The notes beneath the pieces are model-generated. The model had not been told where the DNA came from. It did no database searches and was given only the letters and a program-made list of their open reading frames with translations. The translations under genes were made by a program, and so were the position numbers. From Flavobacterium cucumis (GTDB taxonomy: Bacteria; Bacteroidota; Bacteroidia; Flavobacteriales; Flavobacteriaceae), in contig NZ_FRYK01000005.1 of NCBI RefSeq assembly GCF_900148835.1, positions 62,001-126,000 of the forward strand: 64,000 bases of DNA, given 5' to 3'. Shown in pieces: positions 8,518 through 17,029 of the stretch (position 1 is the stretch's first letter; the number at the start of each line of letters is the position of its first letter).

Positions 8518-9033
8518 TTAGATTTTAACTAAATGAAAATTAAAAGAGGATATTGTTTCCTTTTCAGATCTATTATTCTTGGGAATAAACGCTGATTTAA
8601 AATTTGGATTATAATTCCATTCTTCAGAATGAATATAGCATCCTCCAGCAGACAAATAAATAGTATTTTTATAAGGTTTATAACCTGCTGCTTCTATTTG
8701 AATGCTTATTTTTTCATTGACTTTAGTATTACTTACATTAAAACCAGACGCAATAGAATAAGAACCATCCGTAGACTCTAATGATTGATTCAACGGGAAA
8801 AAGCGATTTTTTTTAATCTTGGCAATTAATTTTACTGAACTTATTGGTTCAAAAGTTTTTGAATCAATGAAGTTTCCTTTTAAAGTAATTTTATTATCTA
8901 CTAAAGAAAAAGGGGTGAAATCAATAGTATTTTTGGTCGTATTAGCTTCTAAAGCATATATATTTGAACCTGATAATACCAATGTACCTGTGGTGAGAAC
9001 GCTAAGTCTCTTTACGAATAATCTTCTTTCCAT
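8518..9033 (-). CDS. Small exported protein with Tat-like signal and carboxypeptidase-regulatory/dioxygenase-like fold
   Basis: 171 residues. The N-terminus MERRLFVKRLSVLTTGTLVL has a twin arginine followed by a hydrophobic stretch, which resembles a Tat signal, so export is likely. The rest looks like a single beta-sandwich domain: ITLKGNFIDSKTFEPISSVKLIAK near 48-71, then DGSYSI near 88, as in carboxypeptidase-regulatory-like or intradiol-dioxygenase-like domains. The Tyr/His iron ligands of true intradiol dioxygenases are not evident. It lies 93 bases downstream of the SprB-type adhesin on the same strand, separated from it by a strong terminator. Function unknown. Confidence 0.55.
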   Translation of the reverse strand: MERRLFVKRLSVLTTGTLVLSGSNIYALEANTTKNTIDFTPFSLVDNKITLKGNFIDSKTFEPISSVKLIAKIKKNRFFPLNQSLESTDGSYSIASGFNVSNTKVNEKISIQIEAAGYKPYKNTIYLSAGGCYIHSEEWNYNPNFKSAFIPKNNRSEKETISSFNFHLVKI

Positions 9034-9079
9034 TTTTTTTGATTAATTGTGATGGTAATCGTAATTTTTCTAATAAATA

Positions 9080-9119
9080 AAATAAAAAAGGATTGTTATG
9101 ATATCATAACAATCCTTTT
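9080..9119 (-). terminator. Terminator of the SprB-type adhesin: perfect 34-bp palindrome
   Basis: Bases 9086-9119 form a perfect palindrome with 17-base arms beginning AAAAGGATTGTTATGAT. On the minus strand it is followed by a T run, eight bases beyond the stop codon. Confidence 0.85.
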
Positions 9120-9126
9120 ATCTAGA

Positions 9127-12100
9127 TTACTTTTTTATTATTAGTTTTTGAGAACTAATTTGAGTTCCATTAGTTCCTTTGATATAGTATATACCATCAG
9201 CCAAACTTTCAACATTTATACTATTTTCTATACTAGAATTTACTTTAAATGTTTTCACTGTTTGTCCTAATTGATTAACAATTAAAAACTCCCCATCAAA
9301 ATTGGAATCAATGTTTAATAATCCACTATTTGGATTAGGATATATTACAAACTGGAATTTGTTTTCAAAAGTACCTGTGCCCAAAGTAGTAACTGTGAAA
9401 CAAGTAGATTGAACTGTACAAGATCCAACGGTTACTTCTACTCTATAATCACCAAGAGTTGTAGGTGTAAATTCTTGATTTGTTTCACCAATCAATAAAT
9501 TGTTAGGACATTCATACCATTGGTAAGTAGCACCAACTTCATTAGCTGTTAATATCCCTGTTGTTAATTCAGAAATAGTATTATCAATAGCCGTTGGTTC
9601 AGTAATAGTAAAGTCACGAGTTGCAGTACAACCATTAGCATCTGTTACTGTTACTGTATAAGTTCCTGCAGCAAGTCCAGTAGCTGATGCTGCTGTTCCA
9701 CCTGAAGGTGACCAAGAGTAAGTATATCCAGGAGTTCCACCAGAAGGCGTTACTGAAGCTGAACCATTAGTTTCACCATTACAAGAAACATTAGTTTGGG
9801 AAGTAGCTGTTAATGAAATAGCCGTTGGTTCAGTAATCGTAAAGTTACGAGTTGCAGTACAACCGTTAGCATCTGTTACTGTTACTGTATAAGTTCCTGC
9901 AGCAAGTCCAGTAGCTGTTGCTGCTGTTCCACCTGAAGGTGACCAAGAGTATGTATATCCAGGAGTTCCACCAGAAGGCGTTACTGAAGCCGAACCATTA
10001 GTTCCACCGTTACAAGATACGTTGGTTTGGGAATTAGTTGCTGTACTTAAAGCCGTTGGTTCAGTAATAGTAAAGTCACGAGTTGCTGTACAACCGTTAG
10101 CATCTGTTACTGTTACTGTATAAGTTCCTGCAGCAAGTCCAGTAGCTGTTGCTGCTGTTCCACCTGAAGGTGACCAAGAGTATGTATATCCAGGAGTTCC
10201 ACCAGAAGGCGTTACTGAAGCCGAACCATTCGAGCCACCGTTACAAGATACGTTGGTTTGGGAACTAGTTGCTGTACTTAAAGCTGTTGGTTGCGTAATA
10301 GTAAAGTCACGAGTTGCAGTACAACCGTTAGCATCTGTTACTGTTACTGTGTAAGTTCCTGCAGCAAGTCCAGTAGCTGTTGCTGCTGTTCCACCTGAAG
10401 GTGACCAAGAGTATGTATATCCAGGAGTTCCACCAGAAGGTGTTACAGAAGCTGAACCATTCGAACCACCGTTACAAGATACGTTGGTTTGAGAATTAGT
10501 TGCTGTACTTAAAGCTGTTGGTTCAGTAATCGTAAAGTCACGAGTTGCAGTACAACCGTTAGCATCTGTTACTGTTACTGTGTAAGTTCCTGCAGCAAGT
10601 CCAGTAGCTGTTGCTGCTGTTCCACCTGAAGGTGACCAAGAGTATGTATATCCAGGAGTTCCACCAGAAGGCGTTACAGAAGCTGAACCATTCGAACCAC
10701 CGTTACAAGATACGTTGGTTTGAGAATTAGTTGCTGTACTTAAAGCTGTTGGTTCAGTAATCGTAAAGTCACGAGTTGCAGTACAACCGTTAGCATCTGT
10801 TACTGTTACTGTGTAAGTTCCTGCAGCAAGTCCAGTAGCTGTTGCTGCTGTTCCACCTGAAGGTGACCAAGAGTATGTATATCCAGGAGTTCCACCAGAA
10901 GGTGTTACAGAAGCTGAACCATTCGAGCCACCGTTACAAGATACGTTGGTTTGGGAACCAGTTGCTGTACTTAAAGTCGTTGGTTGCGTTACTGTAAAGT
11001 TAACAGAAGTGGTACAAGCGTTTGCATCCGTTACGGTACAAGTCCAAGTTCCTGCAGTTAATCCCGTAACAGAAGGTGTTCCATCACCCGTTGGGTTTCC
11101 TGGAGTCCAATCATAAGTATAACCACCGGCACCACCAGTTGCAGCATTTACAGCAGCAGCACCAGTTGCACCACCATTACATGCAACATTAGTTTGCGAA
11201 GCAGCTGTTAACGAAATAGCGGTTGGTTGTGTAACTGTAAAGTTAACAGAAGTGGTACAAGCGTTTGCATCTGTTACGGTACAAGTCCAAGTTCCTGCGG
11301 TTAATCCAGTAACAGAAGGTGTTCCATCGCCCGTCGGGTTTCCTGGAGTCCAATCATAAGTATAACCACCGGCACCACCAGTTGCAGCATTTACAGCAGC
11401 AGCACCAGTTGCACCACCATTACATGCAACATTAGTTTGCGAAGCAGCTGTTAACGAAATAGCGGTTGGTTGTGTAACTGTAAAGTTAACAGAAGTGGTA
11501 CAAGCGTTTGCATCTGTTACGGTACAAGTCCAAGTTCCTGCGGTTAATCCAGTAACAGAAGGTGTTCCATCGCCCGTTGGGTTTCCTGGAGTCCAGTTAT
11601 AAGTATAACCACCAGCACCACCAGTTGGAGTATTCACAGCAGCAGCACCATTCGAGCCACCATTACATGAGACATTGGTTTGCGAAGCAGCTGTTAACGA
11701 AATAGCCGTTGGTTGCGTAACTGTAAAGTTAACAGAAGTGGTACAAGAATTTGCATCCGTTACGGTACATGTCCAAGTTCCTGCGGTTAATCCAGTAACA
11801 GAAGGTGTTCCATCGCCCGTTGGGTTTCCAGGAGTCCAATTATAAGTATAACCACCAGCACCACCAGTTGCATTATTTACAGCAGCAGCACCATTTGCAC
11901 CACCATTACATGCAACATTAGTTTGCGAAGCTGGTGTTAACGAAATAGCCGTTGGTTGTGTAATTGTAAAGTTTACAGAAGCGGTACAAGAATTTGCATC
12001 TGTTACCGTACATGTCCAAGTTCCTGCAGTTAATCCAGAAACAGAAGTTGTTCCATCACCCGTTGGGTTTCCTGGAGTCCAGTCATAAGTATAAGGAGCA

Positions 12101-12915
12101 GTTCCACCAGTTGCGACATTTACTGTTGCAGCACCAGTTGCACCACCATTACATGCAACATTAGTTTGCGAAGCAGGCGTTAAGGCAACGTTACATACTG
12201 GAGCTTCAAATAATCTGAAGTTATCAATTCCCCACTCTTCGTTATTTCCTTCAGAATAAACACGAATACGTAAATTCATCGTAGTTCCTGTGCCTGCAAT
12301 AGTCTTGGTGAATTCTCCAAATACATTTGTTAATTGGATACCATCACCACAACCATCATTGTTTGTGTCTTCAAATAAATATTTATCTCCTGTTCCAGAA
12401 GCACTTCCTCTATTATAAAAGCGAATTAAGTTTGAGTATGGTCCGCCATCAATGCTATATTCTAAAATAATATAATCTGTATTAGTAGTTCCTACACCAC
12501 TAATACATGCATTTTGATTATCCCATGGTTCATTTGTGCTTGCTGCTGCAAGTAAACCACTAAAGCTTAACCCTGACTTTCCAGAAATATTAATACCCGT
12601 CCATTCTATTTGAAGTTCGTTTAATGGATTATTCGCAGAAGTCCCTTCACCAGGAAAGCCACTTCCCGGGCCATTATGATCTTCTCCAGCCCAATAATTA
12701 TTTCCCTGTTTTCCTGTAAATGGAACTATTTGTGAAATATTGGAACCATCAGTTAATCTGAAGTAACCGGTAGTTGTTCCACCATTTACTTCAGGAACTC
12801 TAGTGCCACTTGAAGGACTACCCTCAAAGGTATCGCTCCAAAATTGCGTCTGTGCATATGTACTTATGGAAAATAAGCACATCATGACTAAAAGAAAAGT
12901 AATTTTTTGTTTCAT
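9127..12915 (-). CDS. SprB-repeat surface adhesin secreted by the type IX system
   Basis: 1262 residues. A signal peptide (KITFLLVMMCLFSISTYAQ) is followed by a unique region to about residue 242 (contains WGIDNFRLFE, jelly-roll-like). Eleven SprB-type repeats follow, residues about 243-1109, each with the motif SQTNV-CNGG near its start and VTDAN-C near its end. Then come a short Ig-like segment and a T9SS type A sorting tail (FVIYPNPNSGLLNI ... QKLIIKK). It should be exported by Sec, moved across the outer membrane by T9SS and anchored at the surface. F. johnsoniae SprB, the gliding adhesin that gives the repeat its name, is several times longer, so this is a small member. It may act in attachment or gliding. 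Confidence 0.93.
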   Translation of the reverse strand: MKQKITFLLVMMCLFSISTYAQTQFWSDTFEGSPSSGTRVPEVNGGTTTGYFRLTDGSNISQIVPFTGKQGNNYWAGEDHNGPGSGFPGEGTSANNPLNELQIEWTGINISGKSGLSFSGLLAAASTNEPWDNQNACISGVGTTNTDYIILEYSIDGGPYSNLIRFYNRGSASGTGDKYLFEDTNNDGCGDGIQLTNVFGEFTKTIAGTGTTMNLRIRVYSEGNNEEWGIDNFRLFEAPVCNVALTPASQTNVACNGGATGAATVNVATGGTAPYTYDWTPGNPTGDGTTSVSGLTAGTWTCTVTDANSCTASVNFTITQPTAISLTPASQTNVACNGGANGAAAVNNATGGAGGYTYNWTPGNPTGDGTPSVTGLTAGTWTCTVTDANSCTTSVNFTVTQPTAISLTAASQTNVSCNGGSNGAAAVNTPTGGAGGYTYNWTPGNPTGDGTPSVTGLTAGTWTCTVTDANACTTSVNFTVTQPTAISLTAASQTNVACNGGATGAAAVNAATGGAGGYTYDWTPGNPTGDGTPSVTGLTAGTWTCTVTDANACTTSVNFTVTQPTAISLTAASQTNVACNGGATGAAAVNAATGGAGGYTYDWTPGNPTGDGTPSVTGLTAGTWTCTVTDANACTTSVNFTVTQPTTLSTATGSQTNVSCNGGSNGSASVTPSGGTPGYTYSWSPSGGTAATATGLAAGTYTVTVTDANGCTATRDFTITEPTALSTATNSQTNVSCNGGSNGSASVTPSGGTPGYTYSWSPSGGTAATATGLAAGTYTVTVTDANGCTATRDFTITEPTALSTATNSQTNVSCNGGSNGSASVTPSGGTPGYTYSWSPSGGTAATATGLAAGTYTVTVTDANGCTATRDFTITQPTALSTATSSQTNVSCNGGSNGSASVTPSGGTPGYTYSWSPSGGTAATATGLAAGTYTVTVTDANGCTATRDFTITEPTALSTATNSQTNVSCNGGTNGSASVTPSGGTPGYTYSWSPSGGTAATATGLAAGTYTVTVTDANGCTATRNFTITEPTAISLTATSQTNVSCNGETNGSASVTPSGGTPGYTYSWSPSGGTAASATGLAAGTYTVTVTDANGCTATRDFTITEPTAIDNTISELTTGILTANEVGATYQWYECPNNLLIGETNQEFTPTTLGDYRVEVTVGSCTVQSTCFTVTTLGTGTFENKFQFVIYPNPNSGLLNIDSNFDGEFLIVNQLGQTVKTFKVNSSIENSINVESLADGIYYIKGTNGTQISSQKLIIKK
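9589..12189 (-). repeat. Eleven tandem SprB-type repeats: five of 243 bp, then six of 231 bp
   Basis: Reading along the gene, five 81-codon units of one type (with GGYTYNWTPGNP) are followed by six 77-codon units of a second type (with GYTYSWSPSGG). 5 x 243 + 6 x 231 gives exactly 2601 bp. Copies within a type are nearly identical, including silent positions, while the two types differ clearly. This points to recent expansion or gene conversion inside each block. Confidence 0.93.
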
Positions 12916-12948
12916 GTGTTATTAATTATTGATTAAAATTCAGATTTT

Positions 12949-13884
12949 TTAGTTGAATGTATTACCTATTATATTTACTTTGTTGCTAAATTGTTTTGCG
13001 GTCATGATACCTTCATCTGTACTCAGTATCGCTATTGCAATTTGCTTATTGTCTGAACAAGCAACAGTAATCGTGTTTTCTTCAGTAATTGCTATAATTG
13101 TACCTGGGCGACTATTATTATGGGGCTTGTTACAATGTTTTGCTGCTATGATTTTTGCTTGTTCGCCCATAAATGTTGTATCAGCTCCATTATTCCATGG
13201 GTTACAAGCATTTATGAGGGATAGTATTTCTTCGGAATCCATTCTTTTCCAATTTATATAGGTATCCGAAAATTGAGGTTTCTCATAGTAATAAGCTTCA
13301 TTCTCATCTTGTGGATAATTAGGTATTTTACTAGCAAATTGAAGCATATTAGCCATATTCAGAGCTACTTGAGCAACTCTATTACTTAATTTGACAGTCA
13401 ATGTACCATAAGTATCTTCTTTTTCTATTAGTACGGGATCATTGAAAATTATATTTCCTTCGTCAAAATTAGCATTCATGAAATGTACACCAATAGCAGT
13501 TTCTGATTCCTGATTCTTTAGCACTTCAAAAATGGGCATCACTCCCCTATATCTTGGTAACGGACCAGGATGAAAGTTTATAAATTTATCTTTACCATAC
13601 ATTAAAACGTCTTCAGGAATTAAAAAAGGGAATGAAATAGAAAAAATATAGTCGGGTTGTAGGTTGTTTATCCAAGTCTTCATTTCTGAAATACTTGCTT
13701 TGTTTGGAAATGATTTGAAAGCTATTTTGTTTTCTTCACACGCGCTTTCTAATGCATCATTAATAATTTCTGTTCCTTTGCCAATTGCTACTCCAAAAAG
13801 GAATTTTTCATAAGCTAATAGTTGCAAAGCTTTAAAAGCAAACTTTCCTCCACATAGCAATACTATTTTCTTTTTATTTTCCAT
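12949..13884 (-). CDS. Methionyl-tRNA formyltransferase-like (FMT-fold) formyltransferase
   Basis: 311 residues from the ATG at 13884, which overlaps the upstream stop as TAATG; an ATG three codons earlier is possible. The N-terminal formyl-transferase domain carries the catalytic block INFHPGPLPRYRG near 102-114, with Asn and His as in FMT, and the later Asp in NANFDEGNI near 141. The C-terminal part (INWKRMDSEEIL...ACNPWNNGA) resembles the FMT C-terminal domain. It should move a formyl group from 10-formyl-tetrahydrofolate to an amine. HPGPLP instead of the HxSLLP of true FMT, and the location among tailoring enzymes, suggest a sugar or peptide amine rather than initiator tRNA. Tight coupling to the binding-fold gene upstream suggests a shared task. 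Confidence 0.75.
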   Translation of the reverse strand: MENKKKIVLLCGGKFAFKALQLLAYEKFLFGVAIGKGTEIINDALESACEENKIAFKSFPNKASISEMKTWINNLQPDYIFSISFPFLIPEDVLMYGKDKFINFHPGPLPRYRGVMPIFEVLKNQESETAIGVHFMNANFDEGNIIFNDPVLIEKEDTYGTLTVKLSNRVAQVALNMANMLQFASKIPNYPQDENEAYYYEKPQFSDTYINWKRMDSEEILSLINACNPWNNGADTTFMGEQAKIIAAKHCNKPHNNSRPGTIIAITEENTITVACSDNKQIAIAILSTDEGIMTAKQFSNKVNIIGNTFN

Positions 13885-15032
13885 TAAATACAAGTATAAC
13901 TATTGTACCAAGCCGAAGTTACATTATTGAGAGATAGCTCACATAATTTGTCAAACTCTTCTTTTATATTGTTTACTCTTTTGCCTAATTCTATTTCACT
14001 CATTCCATTCTTTTCAATTAATCTTACTTCATATAGATCAGAAATGGTAGTATTTGTTTTTTCGTCAAAATAAATTTTCCCTCTTGGGCCATTAAACTCA
14101 AATTTTTGTAGTTCACTTGCTATTTTAGGAATATTGTTTTTTTGTTCAATTAGTAACTCAAGTACTTTTGTTACAATTGATGCAGCTTCCCAACTAATCA
14201 AAGAAAATAAATTTGGTTTTCTACCTGATGCTTCAATAGTTTCAATAAAAAGCTTATTTTCTTTATTTTCTATTTTTTTTGACCAAGAAACAATACCGCT
14301 AACTAAATTACTAGGAAAAACAGCATTTTCTAACATTGTTTCTTCAAAGCCAAATGGCGTTAAATAAATTGGTAAATTTTGATTACTAAATCTGCTCTTT
14401 AGTTCTTTAAAATACCACTGTACAAAGTCCCCGCTAAAAAGGCTTAGAAATGCACTATCTGAATTTTCATTTATGTAATGTTGAAGAGGCTCCATAGTAA
14501 AATCATTTTCCTTATATCCCGTTGCATGGTTAAAAAAAATTGTTCCACCTGCATCTTCAAAACTTTTTGAAATACTATACGTATGCAAATACCCACCATC
14601 GTAATATCCTGTTACCATTGCTCCTTTTTTATAACCATCATTAGATGCTTTTTGTGCGGTAAGCCAAGCTCCCAACGAATTGTGAAGGGAATGATAGAAA
14701 ATATTTGCACATGTTGGCCATTCGTTTGGTAAATTAGCCCCAGCATCTAAAACAATTAAAATTTTATTAGCAGCTAAAAAAAGAGGTCTAAGTAATTCAG
14801 CGGTACGATGCCCTATAAATGCAAGAACTAAACTTACATTTTCTTCTAATAGTAACTTTTCGGCTGAACGATAACATTGTTGTTTATCTGCCCCAAAACC
14901 AATATTCTCGGTTACTATTTTGATGTCTTTTTCTCCAATTGCTTCTAAGCCTAACTTAAGTCCTTCATAGATATCAAAACTGATGGTCTCATAATATGTT
15001 GATCTGGGTAAAAGAACTCCAATTTTTTGCAT
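13884..15032 (-). CDS. Periplasmic-binding-protein-fold protein without signal peptide (Peripla_BP_6-like)
   Basis: 382 residues with the layout of Leu/Ile/Val-type binding proteins: it opens KIGVLLPRSTYYETI (residues 3-17), has LVLAFIGHRTAELLRPLF near 84-101, and DGGYLHTYSISKSFEDAGG in the second lobe. There is no signal peptide or lipobox: the first beta strand starts at residue 3. It is therefore probably cytoplasmic, like the amide sensor AmiC, which is of similar length, and not a transporter subunit. No permease or ABC gene is nearby. It is followed by the formyltransferase with a TAATG overlap and preceded by a tail-collar gene 74 bases upstream. A ligand sensor or a carrier for the modified substrate are both possible. 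Confidence 0.65.
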   Translation of the reverse strand: MQKIGVLLPRSTYYETISFDIYEGLKLGLEAIGEKDIKIVTENIGFGADKQQCYRSAEKLLLEENVSLVLAFIGHRTAELLRPLFLAANKILIVLDAGANLPNEWPTCANIFYHSLHNSLGAWLTAQKASNDGYKKGAMVTGYYDGGYLHTYSISKSFEDAGGTIFFNHATGYKENDFTMEPLQHYINENSDSAFLSLFSGDFVQWYFKELKSRFSNQNLPIYLTPFGFEETMLENAVFPSNLVSGIVSWSKKIENKENKLFIETIEASGRKPNLFSLISWEAASIVTKVLELLIEQKNNIPKIASELQKFEFNGPRGKIYFDEKTNTTISDLYEVRLIEKNGMSEIELGKRVNNIKEEFDKLCELSLNNVTSAWYNSYTCI

Positions 15033-15106
15033 GTTTTTATATAAATAAGAATATCGAAAGGATGTTAAAAACGCTCATTTTTTAAGGTATCCTTTTATAT
15101 ATTGAT

Positions 15107-15661
15107 TTAATTTCTACTAGGGAAAATTCCGTATATAGCAATCGAATAATTAATAGTTAAATATGGATTTAATATTGAAATTGGAATATTTGATCCAACT
15201 ATGCTCGTTTGACCGGATGCACTTAATGGTGCATAATTTGCTCCTGGAGTAGGTTCGCTTGAAAAAACTTCACTTCCATTGTTTGCTAAATAAGCTCCTT
15301 GTGGAGAATCTGTATCTCCACCAGCATTAGAAACAGGCATATTAACTGTGATACCTTGTGCAGCATGAGTATGAGCTGGTAAATTTGATGTTAATATGGT
15401 AACACTAGTAGTTCCACTTAGTTGCCCCATACTATAATTAGGCAATCCAGGACCTTGTCCTTGACCTATCGGCATTCTTCCTCTTAAGTCTGGTAGAGCA
15501 AAAGTAGTTTGACCATTGCCACCGTATGTTGTCCCTAAAAGAGAAAATAAAGCAGTATTTTGTGCAATAGACATAATTTGACCGCTACAAAGTTGGTAGC
15601 TTTGGGGAGCGAAATTAAAGCCGAAAATCTTAATTTCTCCAATAAATGGTTCTGTTGACAT
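15107..15661 (-). CDS. Phage-tail-collar domain protein (MdpB / microcystin-dependent-protein type)
   Basis: 184 residues. It starts with MSTEPFIGEIKIFGFNFAP and contains the collar-domain signature LFSLLGTTYGGNGQTTFALPDLRGRMPIG (about residues 39-67 in shorter pieces). LPAHTH near 115 and a C-terminal ISILNPYLTINY are both typical of bacterial MdpB-like proteins. These resemble phage short-tail-fibre heads but are found in bacterial chromosomes away from phages, as here: no other tail gene is adjacent. There is no signal peptide. Its role is unknown in general. It heads the minus-strand set with the binding-fold protein and the formyltransferase, and is divergent from the HExxH gene. Confidence 0.82.
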   Translation of the reverse strand: MSTEPFIGEIKIFGFNFAPQSYQLCSGQIMSIAQNTALFSLLGTTYGGNGQTTFALPDLRGRMPIGQGQGPGLPNYSMGQLSGTTSVTILTSNLPAHTHAAQGITVNMPVSNAGGDTDSPQGAYLANNGSEVFSSEPTPGANYAPLSASGQTSIVGSNIPISILNPYLTINYSIAIYGIFPSRN

Positions 15662-15819
15662 AATTTTACTTTTTAGATTTTATGTGATGAATTTTTGTTA
15701 AAATTAAGTAAATATATAAAAAATTATTATAAATTGCCTATGAATAATTTTTTTTTATTTAAAAAATACACTTTAATTTAAATTATTAACAATAACTTTA
15801 TTTTTACTTAACACTCCAA

Positions 15820-16329
15820 ATGCCTACCAAGAAAAAACACTCAGAAACAGAAAGAATATTGCAATTTCTAGAAAAAATAGGAATTCAAATAATCGAGAAA
15901 AGATTAGATACAACTACTTTTTTACCAGGTCTTGATTTGGGTTCGAATTGTATCTATATTGATTTTGAAAAGCTAAAATATCCAGGAGATTTACTTCATG
16001 AGGCGGGTCATCTAGCTGTTACTGATGGTGAAAACAGAAAAAAAATTGGAACCAATACTATCGCAAAGGATTGGCCAACACAAGGCGAAGAAATTGCAGC
16101 AATACTTTGGTCTTATGCCGCTTTAACTCATTTACAACTTGATCCTGCATTTGTTTTCCATCCAGACGGTTACAAGGGAAATTCAGAATGGTTTATTGCC
16201 AATTTCACAGATAAAAACTATATTGGCTTGCCTTTCTTAGAATGGACAGGAATGGCCCTAAGCAACAACAGCGCTCTTGAAGAGGGAAAAGAAGCTTTTC
16301 CAACAATGCAAAAATGGATTAGAGATTAG
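15820..16329 (+). CDS. Uncharacterised HExxH putative metalloprotein
   Basis: 169 residues, no signal peptide. GDLLHEAGHLAV (residues 56-67) carries a zinc-peptidase HExxH motif, with His60, Glu61 and His64; GEE about 30 residues later could supply the third ligand. The rest (AILWSYAALTHLQLDP, FLEWTGMALSN) is not recognised. It lies 3 bases upstream of an AspH-type hydroxylase gene on the same strand, so the two are almost certainly co-transcribed. It may act as a small peptidase on the product of neighbouring genes, but this is inference. A non-catalytic metal site is also possible. Confidence 0.6.
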   Translation: MPTKKKHSETERILQFLEKIGIQIIEKRLDTTTFLPGLDLGSNCIYIDFEKLKYPGDLLHEAGHLAVTDGENRKKIGTNTIAKDWPTQGEEIAAILWSYAALTHLQLDPAFVFHPDGYKGNSEWFIANFTDKNYIGLPFLEWTGMALSNNSALEEGKEAFPTMQKWIRD

Positions 16330-16332
16330 ATT

Positions 16333-17025
16333 ATGGATAAATTAGTACGCTCAATAAAGTTTCCGTTTACTTTTGATAAAAAAAAATTAGTAAATGATGT
16401 TACTAAAGTAATGAGCAGCAAATGGATAGCGCATTACAATGCTAACGATTACTCAGGAAAATGGACATCTATAGCCTTAATGTCTAAAGGAGGTAAATCT
16501 AGTAATATAAATGCGTTTTCAAATAGCACAGAAGATTTTATCGCTACAGATATTCTAGAATTCTGCAGTTATTTCCAAGAAATTCTTGATGGCTTTTTAT
16601 TCGATAAAACCGCTGTTCGTCTCTTAAATCTTGGTAGCGGAGCGGAAATCAAGCCTCATACCGATTATTGTTTAGGCTATGAAGACGGTGTCTTCCGATT
16701 GCATATTCCTATCATTACAAATCCAGATGTAACGTTTATTTTAGACAAGCAACGGCTAATCATGAACGTAGGTGAATGCTGGTATATAAACGCTAATTTC
16801 ACCCATTCCGTAAAAAATGGTGGTAAAAACGACCGCATCCACCTTGTTATTGATGGAATACGAAATGAATGGACGGATCAGCTTTTCTTAAAAGAAACTA
16901 CTATTGAACAGTTTGATAAACCAACTCCTGTTATTGATGAAAATCAAAAAAAACTCATGATTGCCGAATTGGAAAGAATGGATTCTGCAATAGCCAAGGA
17001 ATTAATAGCTAATTTAAAAAAGTAG
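16333..17025 (+). CDS. Aspartyl/asparaginyl beta-hydroxylase-type 2-oxoglutarate dioxygenase
   Basis: 230 residues with the AspH-like double-stranded beta helix. Metal-binding HTD occurs in IKPHTDYCLGYEDGVFRLHIP (about residues 110-130). The distal His (FTHSVKNGG, near 156) is followed about 10 residues on by the Arg (DRIHLVID) that binds 2-oxoglutarate. AspH-family enzymes use Fe(II), O2 and 2-oxoglutarate to hydroxylate Asp/Asn side chains or small molecules. It follows the HExxH gene with a 3-base gap and converges on the carbamoyltransferase (ends 17025 and 17030). The substrate is unknown; context suggests a protein or peptide-like product. Confidence 0.82.
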   Translation: MDKLVRSIKFPFTFDKKKLVNDVTKVMSSKWIAHYNANDYSGKWTSIALMSKGGKSSNINAFSNSTEDFIATDILEFCSYFQEILDGFLFDKTAVRLLNLGSGAEIKPHTDYCLGYEDGVFRLHIPIITNPDVTFILDKQRLIMNVGECWYINANFTHSVKNGGKNDRIHLVIDGIRNEWTDQLFLKETTIEQFDKPTPVIDENQKKLMIAELERMDSAIAKELIANLKK

Positions 17026-17029
17026 TGGT

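Noticed and set aside
15107..15661. Prophage based on the tail-collar gene
   Set aside because: No other structural, packaging or lysis gene is adjacent; stand-alone collar-domain genes of the MdpB type are normal in bacterial chromosomes.
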